Source of the DNA: Streptomyces erythrochromogenes
Lineage (GTDB): Bacteria; Actinomycetota; Actinomycetes; Streptomycetales; Streptomycetaceae
Direction: 5' to 3'
NCBI RefSeq assembly: GCF_036170895.1
Contig: NZ_CP108036.1
Span: 6,545,501-6,609,500 of the forward strand
DNA length: 64,000 nucleotides
Both the position numbers and the translations under genes were made by a program. Under the pieces are notes generated by a model. It saw nothing but the letters and a program-made list of their open reading frames with translations, searched no databases and had not been told where the DNA came from. Shown here one piece after another: positions 16,278 to 24,208 of the stretch (its first letter is position 1; each line of letters begins with the position of its first letter).

Positions 16278-17480
16278 CTACAGCTTCTGGGCGGCGGCGA
16301 TGCCCAGCGCCACGATCAGCGTGACCACGATGAACACGATCAGGCGCTGGCGCATCAGCTTCGGGTCCGGCCGTGAAGGCCGGCGCCCCGCGCCCGTCGT
16401 CCTGGGCGCCGGGCGGCCGCCCGTGCGCCCCGCGGTCGGCCGGGAGGACGGGCCGCCGGAACTGCGCGGGTTGCGCGAGGAGGAGGGCCGCGAGTGGGGG
16501 CCGCCCGGAGAGCCGCCCTGCACCCTGGGCGCGCCGCCGCCCGTACGGCGCTCCGTACGCTGCTCCGCGTGGTCCGGGGCGCCCTCCGGCAGCCGTCCCG
16601 TCGGCCGCTCCGTCCGCACCCGCTGGGCCGGCGGGCGGCCGTCCGACAGCCCCTGCGCCTCGCGGGCCGCGATCTCCTTGAGCCGCATCGACAGCTGGAG
16701 CGTGCTGGGCCGCTCCTCGGGGTCCTTGGCCAGGCAGGCCCGTACGAGGGGCGCCAGGGCGTCGGGGACCCCCTGCAGGTGCGGCTCCTCGTGCACCACG
16801 CGGTACAGCATGACCTCGGAACTGCCGTGCCCGAAGGGCGAGTCGGCGGTGGCCGCGTAGGCGAGGGTGGCGCCGAGCGCGAAGACGTCCGTGGCCGGGG
16901 TGACGGCGGCGCCGCGCACCTGTTCGGGCGCGAGGAAGCCGGGGGAGCCGACGGCCGTACCCACATGGGTGAGGGTGCTGGCCCCGGTGGCCCAGGCGAT
17001 CCCGAAGTCGATGATCCGGGGGCCCTTGGGGGAAAGGAGGATGTTCGAGGGCTTGAGGTCCCGGTGGACGACCCCCGCCTCGTGTACGGCGACCAGGCCC
17101 TCGGAGAGCGCGGCGCCGACGGCGGCGATCTGCGCGGCCGTCAGAGGGCCCTCCTCGGCCACCTTGTCGTGCAGCGAGGGCCCGGGCACGTACTGGGTGG
17201 CGAACCACGGCCGCTCGGCCTCCAGGTCCGCGGCGACCAGGCGCGCCGTGCACCCGCCCCGGATCCGCCGGGCCGCGGACACCTCGCGGGCGAACCGCGA
17301 ACGGAACTCCTGGTCCTCGGCCAGGTCCGGCCGGATGACCTTGAGCGCGACGCGCTGCCCGCGCCGGTCCGATCCCAGGTAGACCACGCCCATGCCGCCG
17401 GCCCCGAGCCGCCGGTGCAGTCTGAACGAGCCGACGACACGCGGGTCCTCGCGCCGGAGCCGCATCATCGCCATGTCCAC
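16278..17480 (-). CDS. Tail-anchored serine/threonine protein kinase
   Basis: This 400-residue protein has a complete Hanks-type kinase domain in residues 15-275: glycine loop LGAGGMGVVYLG, lysine in VALKVIRPDL, catalytic HRDLKPSNILL (about 137) and DFGIAWA. A Pro/Arg/Ser/Gly-rich linker of about 100 residues follows, then one membrane helix (LIVFIVVTLIVALGIAAA) four residues from the end. There is no extracellular sensor domain, so it is a cytoplasmic kinase with a C-terminal membrane anchor. The start is uncertain: GTG 17480, or ATG at 17474, 17468 or 17465. Targets are unknown. It ends six bases from the methyltransferase gene, convergently. Confidence 0.92.
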   Translation of the reverse strand: MDMAMMRLRREDPRVVGSFRLHRRLGAGGMGVVYLGSDRRGQRVALKVIRPDLAEDQEFRSRFAREVSAARRIRGGCTARLVAADLEAERPWFATQYVPGPSLHDKVAEEGPLTAAQIAAVGAALSEGLVAVHEAGVVHRDLKPSNILLSPKGPRIIDFGIAWATGASTLTHVGTAVGSPGFLAPEQVRGAAVTPATDVFALGATLAYAATADSPFGHGSSEVMLYRVVHEEPHLQGVPDALAPLVRACLAKDPEERPSTLQLSMRLKEIAAREAQGLSDGRPPAQRVRTERPTGRLPEGAPDHAEQRTERRTGGGAPRVQGGSPGGPHSRPSSSRNPRSSGGPSSRPTAGRTGGRPAPRTTGAGRRPSRPDPKLMRQRLIVFIVVTLIVALGIAAAQKL

Positions 17481-17570
17481 CCCGCTGACCGGTCGTCCTG
17501 TTGACCTGCCACAGCTTACGGACCATCCGGCATGCGTGCTCAGAGGCCGCGCCCTCGTCGGGAGATTCGA

Positions 17571-17593
17571 TTGTCAGTGCGGCACAGCACACT
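17571..17593 (+). promoter_or_regulatory. Near-match to the LexA-independent DNA-damage promoter
   Basis: TTGTCAGTG at 17571-17579 is followed after eight bases by CACACT at 17588-17593, against the consensus TTGTCRGTG-N8-TAnnnT. Only the first base of the -10 differs. The nearest plus-strand gene starts 430 bases away. Confidence 0.3.
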
Positions 17594-17807
17594 TGAGGGA
17601 GCCTCAGGGATCTCGCCCGCCGGCCCGGAGAAGGCCGGCCGCGGGCCCAAACAGCCCTTCGGGCAAGGGGATTGGCGCTCCGGCGCAGGTCGGAGTGCGC
17701 CGGAGCGCGCACCGGCGCCGCCGCGACCAGAGTCGATCTTGACCATGTCCGATCGACGGACACGCATGAACAGGGAGTGACGGAAGTGAGGGAAGTCACT
17801 ACCCTCC

Positions 17808-17829
17808 GGTCATCCCCTCCGGGATGACC
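17808..17829. promoter_or_regulatory. Perfect inverted repeat, probable operator
   Basis: GGTCATCCC at 17808-17816 and GGGATGACC at 17821-17829 form a perfect 9+9 repeat around four bases. It lies about 200 bases before the small membrane protein gene and 330 before the kinase gene. The architecture suits a dimeric regulator, perhaps a LuxR-type response regulator, but the binder is not known. Confidence 0.45.
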
Positions 17830-18025
17830 CCGACACAAGGGGGACGGTCTCCACCCAGGGGAGTACGCGGCGGGGTCGCCCTCATCCTCCTGGAGGCCCG
17901 GCAATGGGTACGAGGGCATGAGGCCTGCGGCCGTCCGCCCGCCTAGTGTTGAAGTCAAGCGGCGGGTGATGCACTCGTCCCCCGAGGTCAAGAGCCCGCC
18001 GCTGCCAGACGACAGGGAGAGGACC

Positions 18026-18211
18026 ATGGCGGACATCGCACGGCAGGGACGCAAGGCATTCGCGTTCAACAGCCATGAGTCCGGCACCCGCCACCCGCTG
18101 GTGGCCGCGGCCATGGTGCTCCCCCTGGCCGCCCTGCTGCTCTTCCTCTTCGGAGGGTTCGATCAGCTGGCGGCACAGGCGTCGTCCGTGGGCATGATGC
18201 CGGGGCGCTGA
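18026..18211 (+). CDS. Small single-pass membrane protein (61 aa)
   Basis: ATG 18026 is preceded by GGGAGAGGA at 18015-18023. The 61-residue product has a polar N-terminal 25 residues, one membrane helix (LVAAAMVLPLAALLLFLFGGF) and a short tail ending MMPGR. A strong terminator follows at 18302. The good ribosome binding site, coding-like composition and terminator make it a real gene. Function is unknown. Confidence 0.75.
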   Translation: MADIARQGRKAFAFNSHESGTRHPLVAAAMVLPLAALLLFLFGGFDQLAAQASSVGMMPGR

Positions 18212-18301
18212 GCGGCGCCCCGGGCCCGGGAGAGCGGCCCGGGCCGGGACATCGGCCTGTCGTACCCCGTGGGGACGGGGGCGCGACGGACGGCAGGTGA
18301 A

Positions 18302-18347
18302 GGGTGCTGCCCGCACGACTGGGGAGTCGTACGGGCAGCACCCTTTT
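18302..18347 (+). terminator. Strong intrinsic terminator
   Basis: GGGTGCTGCCCG at 18302-18313 pairs with CGGGCAGCACCC at 18332-18343, extended inward by ACGACT/AGTCGT, and is followed by TTTTT. It ends the transcript of the 61-residue membrane protein gene. Confidence 0.88.
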
Positions 18348-18411
18348 TGACGCCCGCGCAGACCCCGCGCAGACCCCGCGCATGCACCCCGCACCCGTGT
18401 GGAGGAACGCG

Positions 18412-18443
18412 AAAGCCCCGGCCGTGGATACGGCCGGGGCTTC
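18412..18443 (-). terminator. Terminator of the tRNA operon
   Basis: AGCCCCGGCCGT and ACGGCCGGGGCT flank a short loop between the last tRNA-Val gene and the 18302 terminator. Read on the minus strand it follows the tRNA array by a few bases. Confidence 0.65.
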
Positions 18444-18447
18444 CCGG

Positions 18448-18522
18448 TGGTGCGCGATACTGGGATTGAACCAGTGACCTCTTCCGTGTCAGGGAAGCGC
18501 TCTCCCGCTGAGCTAATCGCGC
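18448..18522 (-). tRNA. tRNA-Val(GAC), copy 1, CCA encoded
   Basis: The minus strand gives a full cloverleaf: acceptor GCGCGAT/ATCGCGC, D-arm TAGCTCAGCGGGAGAGC, anticodon loop CTGACAC (anticodon GAC) and T-arm GGTTCAATCCC. The 3' CCA is encoded (TGG at 18448-18450 on the plus strand). It is the last gene of the array. Confidence 0.96.
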
Positions 18523-18562
18523 GGGACCGCGGTGCGAAACCGCAGATGGTGCGTGTACTGCG

Positions 18563-18634
18563 TGCGCGATACTGGGATTGAACCAGTGACCTCTTCCGTG
18601 TCAGGGAAGCGCTCTCCCGCTGAGCTAATCGCGC
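18563..18634 (-). tRNA. tRNA-Val(GAC), copy 2
   Basis: The body is identical to copy 1, including acceptor GCGCGAT/ATCGCGC and anticodon GAC. CCA is not encoded, so it must be added after transcription. Copies 1 and 2 are 40 bases apart. Confidence 0.96.
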
Positions 18635-18653
18635 GGGGATCCTTGCGGACCAG

Positions 18654-18725
18654 TGGACGATACTGGGATTGAACCAGTGACCTCTTCCGTGTCAGGGAAG
18701 CGCTCTCCCGCTGAGCTAATCGTCC
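18654..18725 (-). tRNA. tRNA-Val(GAC), copy 3, different acceptor stem
   Basis: It has the same D-arm, anticodon arm and T-arm as the other two copies, but the acceptor stem is GGACGAT/ATCGTCC. The matched change on both sides of the stem keeps pairing. CCA is not encoded. Its 5' end lies one base from the CCA end of the tRNA-Cys gene. Confidence 0.95.
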
Positions 18726-18726
18726 T

Positions 18727-18800
18727 TGGAGGTGGAGACGGGATTTGAACCCGTGTAGACGGCTTTGCAGGCCGTTGCCTCGCCTCTCGGCCACTCCACC
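18727..18800 (-). tRNA. tRNA-Cys(GCA), CCA encoded
   Basis: The minus strand shows acceptor GGTGGAG/CTCCACC, anticodon GCA in loop CCTGCAAAG, a GGTTCAAATCC T-arm and an encoded CCA at 18727-18729. It is the second gene of the array. Confidence 0.95.
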
Positions 18801-18839
18801 ATGGAGCTGCAGGGGTTCTCGGGAAGATCCCCCACTTCG

Positions 18840-18912
<73 letters not shown>

Positions 18913-18967
18913 AGGTCACCGTGTTCGCTCCGGGGTTTTCCCCCTTCGCTCCCTGGCGACGTGTTGA

Positions 18968-18995
18968 ACTCTAGCGGATTCCCGGTCCAGCTCAA
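18968..18995 (-). promoter_or_regulatory. Promoter of the tRNA operon
   Basis: On the minus strand, TTGAGC (18990-18995) and TAGAGT (18968-18973) are separated by 16 bases. They lie about 55 bases upstream of tRNA-Gly, a good match to a housekeeping promoter. Confidence 0.65.
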
Positions 18996-19079
18996 AAACG
19001 CGTTTCCGCAGCGTGCTGCCGCTCGATCACCACAGGTCACCCGGCCGTCACCGCACCGGCGCCCTCGCGTCGCCGGTCA

Positions 19080-19085
19080 TAGACT
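19080..19085 (+). promoter_or_regulatory. -10 element for leaderless pabB-like mRNA
   Basis: TAGACT is followed by seven bases and then GTG 19093, with no Shine-Dalgarno. This spacing places transcription start at the start codon. Confidence 0.5.
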
Positions 19086-19092
19086 CGCAGCC

Positions 19093-20175
19093 GTGCACGA
19101 CCTGCCCCCCATGGCCCGCTTCGGCGGCCTCCTCGCGACCGACCTGCGGGATGTCACCAGTGATCCCGCCGCCCTCGACTCCACCGGCTTCTGGGCGGTG
19201 GCCGCCGACTTCGAAGGGCGCCTCGTCTGCGCGCGCTTCGGGGACGTACGGCCCGACCCCGTTCCCGCGCCCGTCCCCGGTGCCTGGACCGGTCCCGACG
19301 CCGACCAGTGGACCTCCTCCCTCGACCGGGCCGCGTACGTCGCCGGAGTGCGCCGCATCCGCGAGCACATCGCGGCCGGCGAGGTCTACCAGGCCAACCT
19401 CTGCCGGGTGATGTCCGCACCGCTGCCGCGCCCGGACCGCGCCGACGTCGACGCCCTCACCGCGCTCCTCGCGCGCGGCAACCCCGCACCCTTCGCAGGA
19501 ACGATTCGTCTCGCGGCGCACGGCGTGGAGATCGCCACCGCCTCGCCCGAGCTGTACCTGCGCCGAGACGGCCGCCGCGTCGAGTCCGGACCCATCAAGG
19601 GCACCGGCCGCACCGTCGCCGACCTCCTGCCCAAGGACCACGCCGAGAACGTGATGATCGTGGACCTGGTACGCAACGACCTCGGCCGGGTCTGCGCCAC
19701 GGGCTCCGTGTCCGTCCCCGAACTGTGCGCCGTCGAGGAGCACCCCGGCCTCGTGCACCTCGTCTCCACCGTGAGCGGCGAGCTGGCCGACGGGGCCGGC
19801 TGGCCCGAACTGCTCGCCGCGACCTTCCCGCCCGGATCCGTCACGGGCGCGCCCAAGTCCTCCGCCCTGCGGATCATCGAAGCCCTGGAGACCGCCCCCC
19901 GCGGGCCCTACTGCGGGGGCATCGGCTGGGTCGACGCGGACCGGGGCACCGGCGAGCTCGCCGTCGGCATCCGTACCTTCTGGATCGACCGGGAGGCCCC
20001 CGGCGCCCCCCGCCTCCTCTTCGGCACCGGGGCCGGCATCACCTGGGGTTCCGACCCCGACCGCGAGTGGGCGGAGACCGAGCTCAAGGCGGCCCGCCTG
20101 CTGCGGGTCGCTGCCGACCGGGAGACCAACGGCCCCCATTGGGCGAACGGCACCACGGGAAGGACAGCACCATGA
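19093..20175 (+). CDS. Aminodeoxychorismate synthase component I-like (chorismate-binding)
   Basis: The protein has 360 residues from GTG 19093 (leaderless) or ATG 19111. The chorismate-binding enzyme core is complete: GEVYQANLCR, GPIKGTGRTV, HAENVMIVDLVRNDLGRVC, GSVTGAPKSSALRIIEALE and RGPYCGGIGW. The family joins anthranilate synthase I, PabB and isochorismate synthases. Coupling to a lyase gene of the PabC type (ATGA overlap at 20172) favours PabB and folate synthesis. It is shorter than many PabB proteins, and no glutamine amidotransferase partner is nearby. The longer frame upstream runs through tRNA genes and is not coding. Confidence 0.86.
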   Translation: MHDLPPMARFGGLLATDLRDVTSDPAALDSTGFWAVAADFEGRLVCARFGDVRPDPVPAPVPGAWTGPDADQWTSSLDRAAYVAGVRRIREHIAAGEVYQANLCRVMSAPLPRPDRADVDALTALLARGNPAPFAGTIRLAAHGVEIATASPELYLRRDGRRVESGPIKGTGRTVADLLPKDHAENVMIVDLVRNDLGRVCATGSVSVPELCAVEEHPGLVHLVSTVSGELADGAGWPELLAATFPPGSVTGAPKSSALRIIEALETAPRGPYCGGIGWVDADRGTGELAVGIRTFWIDREAPGAPRLLFGTGAGITWGSDPDREWAETELKAARLLRVAADRETNGPHWANGTTGRTAP

Positions 20176-20993
20176 GGATCTGGCTCGACGGAGCCCTGAG
20201 GGACGTCGACAGCGCGACCGTGTCCGTCCTCGACCACGGGCTCACCGTGGGCGACGGCGTCTTCGAGACGCTCAAGACGGAGCGCGGCAGGGCCTTCGCG
20301 CTCACCCGCCACCTGGAGCGGCTGACCCGCTCGGCCCGGGGCCTCGGCCTCCCCGACCCCGACCTCGACGAGGTGCGCCGCGCCTGCGCCGCCGTCCTGG
20401 AGGCCGAACCCGTCGAACACGGGCGGCTGCGCGTCACCTACACCGGCGGCCTCGCCCCGCTCGGCTCCGACCGCGGCGACGCAGCGCCCACCCTGATCGC
20501 CGCCGTCGCCGCGTCCCCCCGCCGCCCGGACACCACCGCCGTCGTCACGGTGCCCTGGGTCCGCAACGAGCGCTCCGCCGTGGCCGGCCTGAAGACCACC
20601 TCGTACGCGGAGAACGTGGTCGCCCTCGCCGCCGCGCACCGGGCGGGCGCCTCCGAGGCGCTCCTGGCCAACACCGTGGGCCGGCTCTGCGAGGGCACCG
20701 GCTCCAACGTGTTCGTCGTGCTCGACGGGGAACTGCACACCCCGCCCCTGGAATCCGGCTGCCTCGCCGGCATCACCCGGGCCCTCGTCGTCGAGTGGGC
20801 CGGCGCCAAGGAGACCGACCTGCCCTTCGAGGCGCTGGAACAGGCCGAGGAGGTCTTCGTGACCTCCTCGCTGCGCGACGCCCAGGCCGTCGTCCGCCTC
20901 GACGGCCGGGAACTGGGGACGGGGCCCGGACCGGTCACCGCCGAGGTCATGCGGATCTTCCAGGTGAAGGCCGGCGCCGACCTCGATCCGTGA
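20172..20993 (+). CDS. pabC: Aminodeoxychorismate lyase, class IV aminotransferase family
   Basis: This 273-residue PLP enzyme starts at ATG 20172, within the stop of the pabB-like gene. Motifs are LDHGLTVGDGVFETLK (about 19), the PLP lysine in GLKTTSYAENV (about 142) and EALLANTVGRLCEGTGSNVFVV. Class IV enzymes include branched-chain and D-amino-acid aminotransferases and PabC. The chorismate-binding partner makes PabC (4-amino-4-deoxychorismate to p-aminobenzoate and pyruvate) the best call. Confidence 0.86.
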   Translation: MRIWLDGALRDVDSATVSVLDHGLTVGDGVFETLKTERGRAFALTRHLERLTRSARGLGLPDPDLDEVRRACAAVLEAEPVEHGRLRVTYTGGLAPLGSDRGDAAPTLIAAVAASPRRPDTTAVVTVPWVRNERSAVAGLKTTSYAENVVALAAAHRAGASEALLANTVGRLCEGTGSNVFVVLDGELHTPPLESGCLAGITRALVVEWAGAKETDLPFEALEQAEEVFVTSSLRDAQAVVRLDGRELGTGPGPVTAEVMRIFQVKAGADLDP

Positions 20994-21033
20994 ACACCGG
21001 TGACGCGGAGCCGCGGGGCAGGTAGAACTCGAG

Positions 21034-21879
21034 GTGATGACCACCACCCTGCGGCCCGCGCAGCCGCTTCAGCGAAACAGTGACGGCACCCGACGGAGGG
21101 CCTACGAGGTCCGGGTCAACAGCCGCCGGGTCGGCACCCTCGAACTGGCCACCAGGTCCGCCGCCCAGCCCGGCATCGGTGTGATCCGGGGGCTGTGGAT
21201 CGACGAGGGCGACCGCCGGCGCGGACGCGGCACGGTCGCCGCGCTCGCCGCCGAGGAGGTGCTGCGCTCCTGGCGCTGCACCGGGGTCGCCGTGTCGGTG
21301 CCCGCCGACGCCGGGCCGGCGCTGCGGATGGCGGCGGCCCTCGGCTACCGGGAGACCGGCCGGGTCATGGTCAAGGAACTGCCGGAGCCGCCGCCGGACC
21401 TCCCCGCCGGCAGCATCGGCCGGCCGATGACCCGGGCCGAGTTCGACGCCTGGCTGGAGCCGGGCATCGTGGAGTACGGCCGCCGGCTCGTCGCCCCGGG
21501 CATGACCGAGGAGCAGGGCGTGGCCGCCTCCCGCGCCGAACACGCCAGGATGCTGCCCGACGGCCCCGACACACCGGGGACGGACTTCCTCCTGCTGGAG
21601 ACCCCGGCAGGGGAGACGCTGGGCACCGTGTGGATCGGGGAGTGCGAACTGCCCGGCCTCGGCGCCGCCCCGTACGTGTACGACGTCAAGGTCGCGCCCG
21701 AGCACCGCGGGCAGGGCCACGGGCGGACCCTGATGCTCCTCGCCGAGCGGACCGTCCTGGCCGCCGGAGGGAGCCGGCTGGGCCTGCACGTGGTCGAGGG
21801 CAACACCCCGGCCCGGCGGCTCTACGAGTCGCTCGGGTACCGGGACGTCGCGGTGAACGCCTCCAAGGTGCTGATCTAG
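21034..21879 (+). CDS. Tandem GNAT acetyltransferase
   Basis: The 281-residue protein appears to hold two GNAT domains. The N-terminal one (GVIRGLWIDEGDRRRGRGTVAALAAEE, about 49-75) has a recognisable but altered motif A. The C-terminal one (VYDVKVAPEHRGQGHGRTLMLLAERT, about 211-236, then NTPARRLYESLGY) is canonical. The start is either GTG 21034 or the adjacent ATG 21037, and no strong ribosome binding site distinguishes them. Substrate is unknown. Confidence 0.85.
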   Translation: MMTTTLRPAQPLQRNSDGTRRRAYEVRVNSRRVGTLELATRSAAQPGIGVIRGLWIDEGDRRRGRGTVAALAAEEVLRSWRCTGVAVSVPADAGPALRMAAALGYRETGRVMVKELPEPPPDLPAGSIGRPMTRAEFDAWLEPGIVEYGRRLVAPGMTEEQGVAASRAEHARMLPDGPDTPGTDFLLLETPAGETLGTVWIGECELPGLGAAPYVYDVKVAPEHRGQGHGRTLMLLAERTVLAAGGSRLGLHVVEGNTPARRLYESLGYRDVAVNASKVLI

Positions 21880-21927
21880 GCCGTCTCTTCCGGATCCTGC
21901 CCGACCCGCGCCGCCCGGCGCCGACGC

Positions 21928-22422
21928 CTAGTCAGCGAGGAGGCGGTCGACGATCTCCTCGATGCGGGCGCGCAGGCCCTCCTGGCTCTTGCCGCCGTCG
22001 AGGCGCTCGCCGTCGATCACGTAGGTCGGGGTGCCCGTCACGCCGATCGCCTTGCCCTCGGCCTGGTCGGCGTCGACGATCAGGATGTGCCGGCCGTCGA
22101 TCAGGGCGGTGTCGAACTCCTCGACGTCGAGACCCAGGTCGCGGGCCACGTCCAACAGCACCGGCTCGCCCCGCTCGGACAGCTCCGCGGTGCGGGCCAG
22201 CAGGGCCTCGGCGTAGGGCCAGCCCTGGCCCTGCTCGGCGGCCTCCTCGGCCGCCTGCGCGGCGGCGAACGCGTGCTTGTGCTTCTCCAGGGGGAAGTGG
22301 CGCAGCCGGATGTCCAGCCGGTCGCCGTAGCGGGCCCGCAGGGCGCGGACGTCGTCCAGGGCGCGGTGGCAGTCCGGGCACTGCAGTTCGCACCAGACGT
22401 CGAGGATCACGGAATCGGTCAT
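21928..22422 (-). CDS. DsbA-family thioredoxin-fold oxidoreductase (FrnE-like)
   Basis: This 164-residue protein has the redox motif CPDC at residues 15-18, a helical insertion (residues 45-110), and the cis-proline segment GVTGTPTYVIDGE (about 128-140) of the DsbA/FrnE family. There is no signal peptide, so it acts in the cytoplasm, probably as a disulfide reductase or isomerase. It stands alone on the minus strand. Confidence 0.86.
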   Translation of the reverse strand: MTDSVILDVWCELQCPDCHRALDDVRALRARYGDRLDIRLRHFPLEKHKHAFAAAQAAEEAAEQGQGWPYAEALLARTAELSERGEPVLLDVARDLGLDVEEFDTALIDGRHILIVDADQAEGKAIGVTGTPTYVIDGERLDGGKSQEGLRARIEEIVDRLLAD

Positions 22423-22580
22423 GCGGACAGTCTCCCAGGACCTGGGGAGGAGATCCGACCCCGATATCTCCCGGAGATCCGCACGGGGGAGGCCCCGTGC
22501 CTGGCCCCTGCGGCGGCGGGCGGTGCACGATGGACGGACGGGGACAGACCGCCCCGCCCTCGAAGAGTCCGGAGGACCGC

Positions 22581-23024
22581 ATGCTTGCCGAGACCATTTG
22601 CTCCGCGGTGTCCGCGGCGGGCCTGGGCATCGCCGTGGTGACCGCCTACCGCAGGCGGTTCCTGGCCGCCGCGCGGATCACCGCGTACTCGCTGGTGCCG
22701 ATCGGCCTCGTGCTGACGGGTGTCGTGGAGTGGCTGACCGGCATCGTCTTCAACCCGACCGTCTGGATCGGCTTCGCACTGCTGGGGCTGGCCTGGCTGA
22801 TCCTCTTCACCACCCGCGCCGTCGAGCGGCGCAGTCCGGGCAGCTCCGGGAAGCCCGCGAAGAAGGCGAAGGCGGGCGCCTCCCCGGAGGCCGTCGCCCC
22901 GGCCGCCTCCCAGCCCTCCCTGGGCACCGCCGGCCCCACCACCCCCCGCCGCGACCAGCCGCCCGCCGCCCCCGCGGACGACTTCTCCGACATCGAAGCC
23001 ATCCTCAAGAAGCACGGCATCTGA
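22581..23024 (+). CDS. Small membrane protein with a conserved-looking acidic C-terminus
   Basis: The protein has 147 residues from ATG 22581, with GGAGGA at 22571-22576. Three hydrophobic helices occupy residues 5-80. An Ala/Pro/Lys-rich linker leads to the terminal DDFSDIEAILKKHGI, which looks like a docking peptide. No enzymatic motif is seen. Function is unknown. Confidence 0.82.
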   Translation: MLAETICSAVSAAGLGIAVVTAYRRRFLAAARITAYSLVPIGLVLTGVVEWLTGIVFNPTVWIGFALLGLAWLILFTTRAVERRSPGSSGKPAKKAKAGASPEAVAPAASQPSLGTAGPTTPRRDQPPAAPADDFSDIEAILKKHGI

Positions 23025-23276
23025 CGACGCCCCGGGCCGGGCACGCAGCCGGTCAGCACTTCTTGGTCTGCTTCCGCTGCGGGCGGTTCCAGTCGCCCCG
23101 GGGCGGGCGACGCAGCCGGCGGGCACGGCATCGACCACCGCGCCCGCGCGGGAAGCACGGCGGGCGGGGTGGCGGGAGGCGGATCGCGGTACGTCCACAA
23201 GATCGAGCGAACTGCCGCGCGAGTGTTGGCGTGTTGAGGCGTGCGTGGCGGCCCGCTGCGCCATCATCGGCGCGAC
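23025..23276. other. Intergenic region
   Basis: No gene is called in this 252-base stretch. A minus-strand frame ending at 23053 has coding-like codons in its last 15 triplets but no supported start. Confidence 0.3.
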
Positions 23277-23450
23277 ATGTTCGAGACATCGCAGAGTGAC
23301 CCCGCGGTGCCCGTCCCGGTACCCGACCCCGTCGCCGACGAGCCGCGGGGCTGCCTTTTCGCCCTCTCCCAGCCGCCGCTGATGATCTTCCTAGCGGTGA
23401 TCGGGATCCTGCTGCTGCTCGCCGCCGTGCACGATCTCTTCCTGCTCTGA
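23277..23450 (+). CDS. 57-residue membrane protein
   Basis: From ATG 23277 the product has a Pro/Val/Asp-rich N-terminus (VPVPVPDPVADEP) and one C-terminal helix (PLMIFLAVIGILLLLAAVHDLFLL). No clear ribosome binding site precedes it. Its last 60 bases overlap the end of the convergent CGNR gene on the other strand. Reality is likely but not certain. Confidence 0.55.
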   Translation: MFETSQSDPAVPVPVPDPVADEPRGCLFALSQPPLMIFLAVIGILLLLAAVHDLFLL

Positions 23451-24011
23451 CGGCCCCGCGTCGGCCTCCTTGCGGCGGGCCCGGTACGCCGCGACGTGCA
23501 GCCGGTTCCCGCAGGTCCGGCTGTCGCAGTAGCGCCGGGAGCGGTTGCGCGAGAGGTCCACGAAGGCGCGCCGGCAGTCGGGGGCCTCGCACCGGCGCAG
23601 CCGTTCCTCCTCGCCGGAGACCACGATGAAGGCCAGCGCCATGCCGCCGTCGGCCGCCAGGTGGTCGCCCACCGACGCGCCCGGCGCGAAGTAGTGCACG
23701 TGCCAGTCGTAGCCGTCGTGGTCGGTCAGCTGCGGGGTGGTGCCCGCGGTCGCCACGAGCTCGTTGATCAGCACGGACGCGGCGCGCGCGTTCGGCGCCG
23801 CGAAGACCTGGGCGAACTTCGAGCGCACGGTCCGGACGCCGGCCAGATCACGGGCGCCGAGCTCGCCGACGTCGCTGATCGAGTACTCCTGGACGAAGCC
23901 GCGCAGCGCGCCGATGTCCGAGAGACCGTCGGGCTGGTCGGGTTCGGCCGCGGTGTTCACCAGCGCGACGACGACGTCGAGCGCGCGACGGGTGTCGTGT
24001 GGGATCTGCAC
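23391..24011 (-). CDS. CGNR zinc-finger protein
   Basis: The protein has 206 residues from GTG 24011 on the minus strand, with AGGGAGA upstream; the longer upstream frame is not supported. Residues 1-140 form the ABATE-like N-terminal domain (TRRALDVVVALVNTAAEPDQ). Residues about 148-190 form the CGNR zinc finger (RRCEAPDCRRAFVDLSRNRSRRYC, then TCGNRLHVAAYRARR). Such proteins are presumed stress-linked transcription regulators; the target is unknown. The 3' end overlaps a small convergent gene by 60 bases. Confidence 0.9.
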   Translation of the reverse strand: MQIPHDTRRALDVVVALVNTAAEPDQPDGLSDIGALRGFVQEYSISDVGELGARDLAGVRTVRSKFAQVFAAPNARAASVLINELVATAGTTPQLTDHDGYDWHVHYFAPGASVGDHLAADGGMALAFIVVSGEEERLRRCEAPDCRRAFVDLSRNRSRRYCDSRTCGNRLHVAAYRARRKEADAGPSEQEEIVHGGEQQQDPDHR

Positions 24012-24208
24012 GGTGTCTCCCTGGGGGCCGGGCCTGCGGCGACGGGCGTGCCGCCGATGCCGCCCGACAATAGCCGGTCCCCGCACAGCACACAGGCGCC
24101 GTCCTCGCGGGTGGCTTCCGCGGGAACAGCGCCGGCGCACGCGTATGTGGTTGTCCGCTCCGCACCGTCGCCCCGAGTCGGACGGTGTCGAGCGGCCGTG
24201 AGCCTGGC
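24012..24208. other. Region between ssgB and the CGNR gene
   Basis: Both neighbours are on the minus strand. I see no gene, and no terminator strong enough to name. Confidence 0.3.

Larger units (their letters stand above)
17481..18025. other. 545-base intergenic region with two regulatory-looking elements
   Basis: The divergent gap between the kinase gene and the small membrane protein gene contains a TTGTCAGTG element (17571) and a perfect inverted repeat (17808-17829). Short open frames such as 17532-17780 are basic, lack coding-like composition and have no ribosome binding site, so I do not call a gene here. Confidence 0.45.

Noticed and set aside
23053..23270. Short minus-strand frame ending GDWNRPQRKQTKKC
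   Set aside because: The last 15 codons look coding, but no start codon with a ribosome binding site is found and the upstream part is an Arg/Pro-rich string. Might deserve a homology search.
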